DNA of 15,792 bases from JBLHKE01 sp047619485 (GTDB lineage Bacteria; Verrucomicrobiota; Verrucomicrobiia; Verrucomicrobiales; DEV007): assembly GCA_047619485.1 (NCBI GenBank), contig JBLHKE010000088.1, positions 1 to 15,792 of the forward strand. The letters are read 5' to 3'. The notes under the pieces are model-generated. The model saw only the letters and a list, made by a program, of their open reading frames with translations, had not been told where the DNA came from and ran no database searches. Both the position numbers and the translations under genes were made by a program. Shown here piece by piece: positions 14,703 to 15,792 of this stretch (positions within the stretch are counted from its first letter, which is position 1; each line of letters opens with the position of its first letter).

Positions 14703-14912
14703 ATGCCAACGCCTGGAGCTGTGTTCGGGATGATCGTTTTCGGGGCGGTCGGGTTTGCTGCGTTTCTCTATGGCAAACGCATGATGTTACCCCGACCGAT
14801 GATCATCGGCGTCTTGCTGATGGTGTATCCCTACTTTGTCTCCCAAGCTGGCTGGCTATTTGCGATCGGCACGGTGCTGACGGTCGGCTTGTTCTATCCC
14901 CGCCCACAGTAA
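14703..14912 (+). CDS. Small conserved membrane protein, 69 residues
   Basis: The protein MPTPGAVFGMIVFGAVGFAA... has three hydrophobic segments at about 6-22, 33-48 and 49-65. The first loop carries YGKRMMLPRPM and the second segment reads IIGVLLMVYPYFV. It fits a widespread short family (GFAAF.YGK....P...G..LM.YPYFV) often left as hypothetical or loosely labelled as an amino acid transport protein. I treat the role as unknown. ATG at 14703 has no clear Shine-Dalgarno, and the gene lies 145 bases after the beta-helix gene, probably as its own unit. The conserved pattern makes it a real gene despite its size. Confidence 0.8.
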   Translation: MPTPGAVFGMIVFGAVGFAAFLYGKRMMLPRPMIIGVLLMVYPYFVSQAGWLFAIGTVLTVGLFYPRPQ

Positions 14913-15231
14913 GAATTGTTGCGCATCCAATTCCACTCTGGCTCGGCAGTGCTAGCCTTTGTCGGGACTCCTATCTCTATCATGTGCGTAGCGAGATTTT
15001 TGGCACCTGCCAGCGCAACGCGTTCGCCTGGTTCCAAGCTGAGGAAATCCGCACTCGCTGAGCTCTGATGAGAGAACAGTCGATGACAATTATGAATGGT
15101 GGTTATAGTATAAATTACATTTATGATAAAATAGTCTCGGACGGGTGTCTGAGCTGTTCCAACTGATCGGAGATCTCAGACCAGTGGGAAGTGACCAAGA
15201 TCAATTCGTCGAGATCGGGAGAACCAAATCC
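14913..15231. other. Intergenic region before the last membrane protein
   Basis: These 319 bases have no recognised gene. A minus-strand frame at about 14895-15090 is open and reads plausibly (LEPGERVALAGAKNLATHM), but it lacks a good start and overlaps the 3' end of the small membrane gene. The AT-rich part near 15083-15132 holds a promoter candidate. Confidence 0.35.
15083..15127 (+). promoter_or_regulatory. Sigma-70-like promoter candidate for the last gene
   Basis: ATGACA at 15083-15088 is followed after 17 bases by TAGTAT at 15106-15111, with overlapping TATAGT and TATAAA alternatives. A further TATGAT lies at 15122-15127. The block is much richer in A and T than its surroundings and lies about 105-150 bases before the ATG at 15232. 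Confidence 0.35.
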
Positions 15232-15696
15232 ATGAGCTACGAATCTGTCTACGGAACCGGCACTGGCAACGGCAGCAACGCCACCAGCCCTCGACCACCC
15301 AGTGAAAAGGGGCCGAGTGCCTACGGCGGCCTCGGGCGATTTTCCTACCTACTGGTCATGATCTGCATCTACGGGGTCTTCTACTTCGCCCTCTCGGCGA
15401 CCATGTTGGAGTACGGAGGGGCGGTTCTAATCGCAGGATTGGTGTTCCTTGGAAGCATGTCGTTTGTTGCCGGGACCCTGCGGCTGACCAATCAGAATTG
15501 CGAGTCGCCCTTCATGCTGATGTTAGCTGGTGTTTTGATACCGATCGTCAACCTCTATGTCGCCTGGCGATTGATCGCATGCCAGGAAGGCTATGTGAAC
15601 GAAGGGGAACTCGATAGCACCGGCAAATTGATGACCTATTCGATCGGCGCCATCGTCCTCACCTTAGTCGCCCGGGGGGTGACGCTGTCGCTGTAG
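15232..15696 (+). CDS. Hypothetical four-helix membrane protein
   Basis: From ATG at 15232 the protein has 154 residues. It has a polar, glycine- and serine-rich N-terminus (GTGTGNGSNATSPRPPSEKG) and membrane segments at about 37-58, 62-84, 94-114 and 133-151. The third segment is LMLAGVLIPIVNLYVAWRLI. After it comes a short acidic loop, EGYVNEGELD. The overall shape recalls small DUF-type membrane proteins of this phylum, but I do not recognise a family. A GGGAGA run about 10-15 bases before the ATG supports this start. A GTG at 15145 is in frame and would add 29 residues without signal character, so it is less likely. Confidence 0.75.
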   Translation: MSYESVYGTGTGNGSNATSPRPPSEKGPSAYGGLGRFSYLLVMICIYGVFYFALSATMLEYGGAVLIAGLVFLGSMSFVAGTLRLTNQNCESPFMLMLAGVLIPIVNLYVAWRLIACQEGYVNEGELDSTGKLMTYSIGAIVLTLVARGVTLSL

Positions 15697-15720
15697 CAAC
15701 CCCGCCGACAGTCAAACAAA

Positions 15721-15736
15721 GGCGAACGGTTTCGCC
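15721..15736 (-). terminator. Hairpin GGCGAA-CGGT-TTCGCC, possible terminator
   Basis: A perfect 6-base stem with a 4-base loop follows the last gene by 25 bases. Read on the minus strand it is followed by TTTGTTTG, so it would best serve a minus-strand gene beyond the right edge. On the plus strand no T tract follows directly, though it may still contribute for the gene ending at 15696. Confidence 0.35.
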
Positions 15737-15792
15737 ACCTGTCTTCAGCGAGTCTTTTTGAAAGATCTCGCCGACCTCCGCGTATCAATGTT

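Noticed and set aside
14895..15090. A minus-strand open frame reading LEPGERVALAGAKNLATHM and onward
   Set aside because: No good start codon, it overlaps the end of the small membrane protein gene, and no family is recognised.

Overview
The window is high-GC bacterial DNA that looks like Verrucomicrobiota, probably Verrucomicrobiae. A Planctomycetota relative is less likely. The reasons are a secreted S1 sulfatase, a secreted PQQ-type beta-propeller, a beta-helix surface protein with choice-of-anchor-type regions, an outer-membrane barrel family frequent in these phyla, and starts that mostly lack a clear Shine-Dalgarno. This is judged by reading alone; no search was run.

Layout, left to right. 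Positions 1-2305 (minus strand) hold a GT39-like membrane glycosyltransferase cut by the left edge, and upstream of it a sulfatase. Positions 2345-3057 (plus) hold a four-helix membrane protein and a possible 42-residue small protein. Positions 3058-3622 are gene-poor, with decayed coding traces and the first copy of a 157-bp inverted-repeat element. Positions 3639-6034 (minus) hold an unknown pair (a DUF6714-like protein and an overlapping hypothetical) followed by the PQQ-propeller and DUF2007 genes. Positions 6221-9468 (minus) are a two-gene operon of an AAA/Lon-type protease and a USP-like protein, joined by an ATGA overlap. Positions 9469-11221 are decayed DNA: an M50 protease N-terminal scrap, a probable frameshifted barrel fragment, and an outer-membrane protein pseudogene split by the second copy of the element. 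Positions 11417-12118 (minus) encode an exported beta-carbonic anhydrase. Positions 12470-15696 (plus) hold the beta-helix surface protein and two small membrane proteins.

The main discovery is the 157-bp MITE-like element. Its two copies, at 3466-3622 and 10752-10908, are inverted relative to each other and differ at only two positions. They have 27-bp imperfect terminal inverted repeats. The right copy sits inside a gene whose pre-insertion sequence can be rebuilt exactly, giving a 3-bp TAA target duplication. I saw no defence system, CRISPR array, tRNA, rRNA, intact transposase or biosynthetic cluster. The intact genes mostly suggest envelope and extracellular polysaccharide work plus protein quality control.
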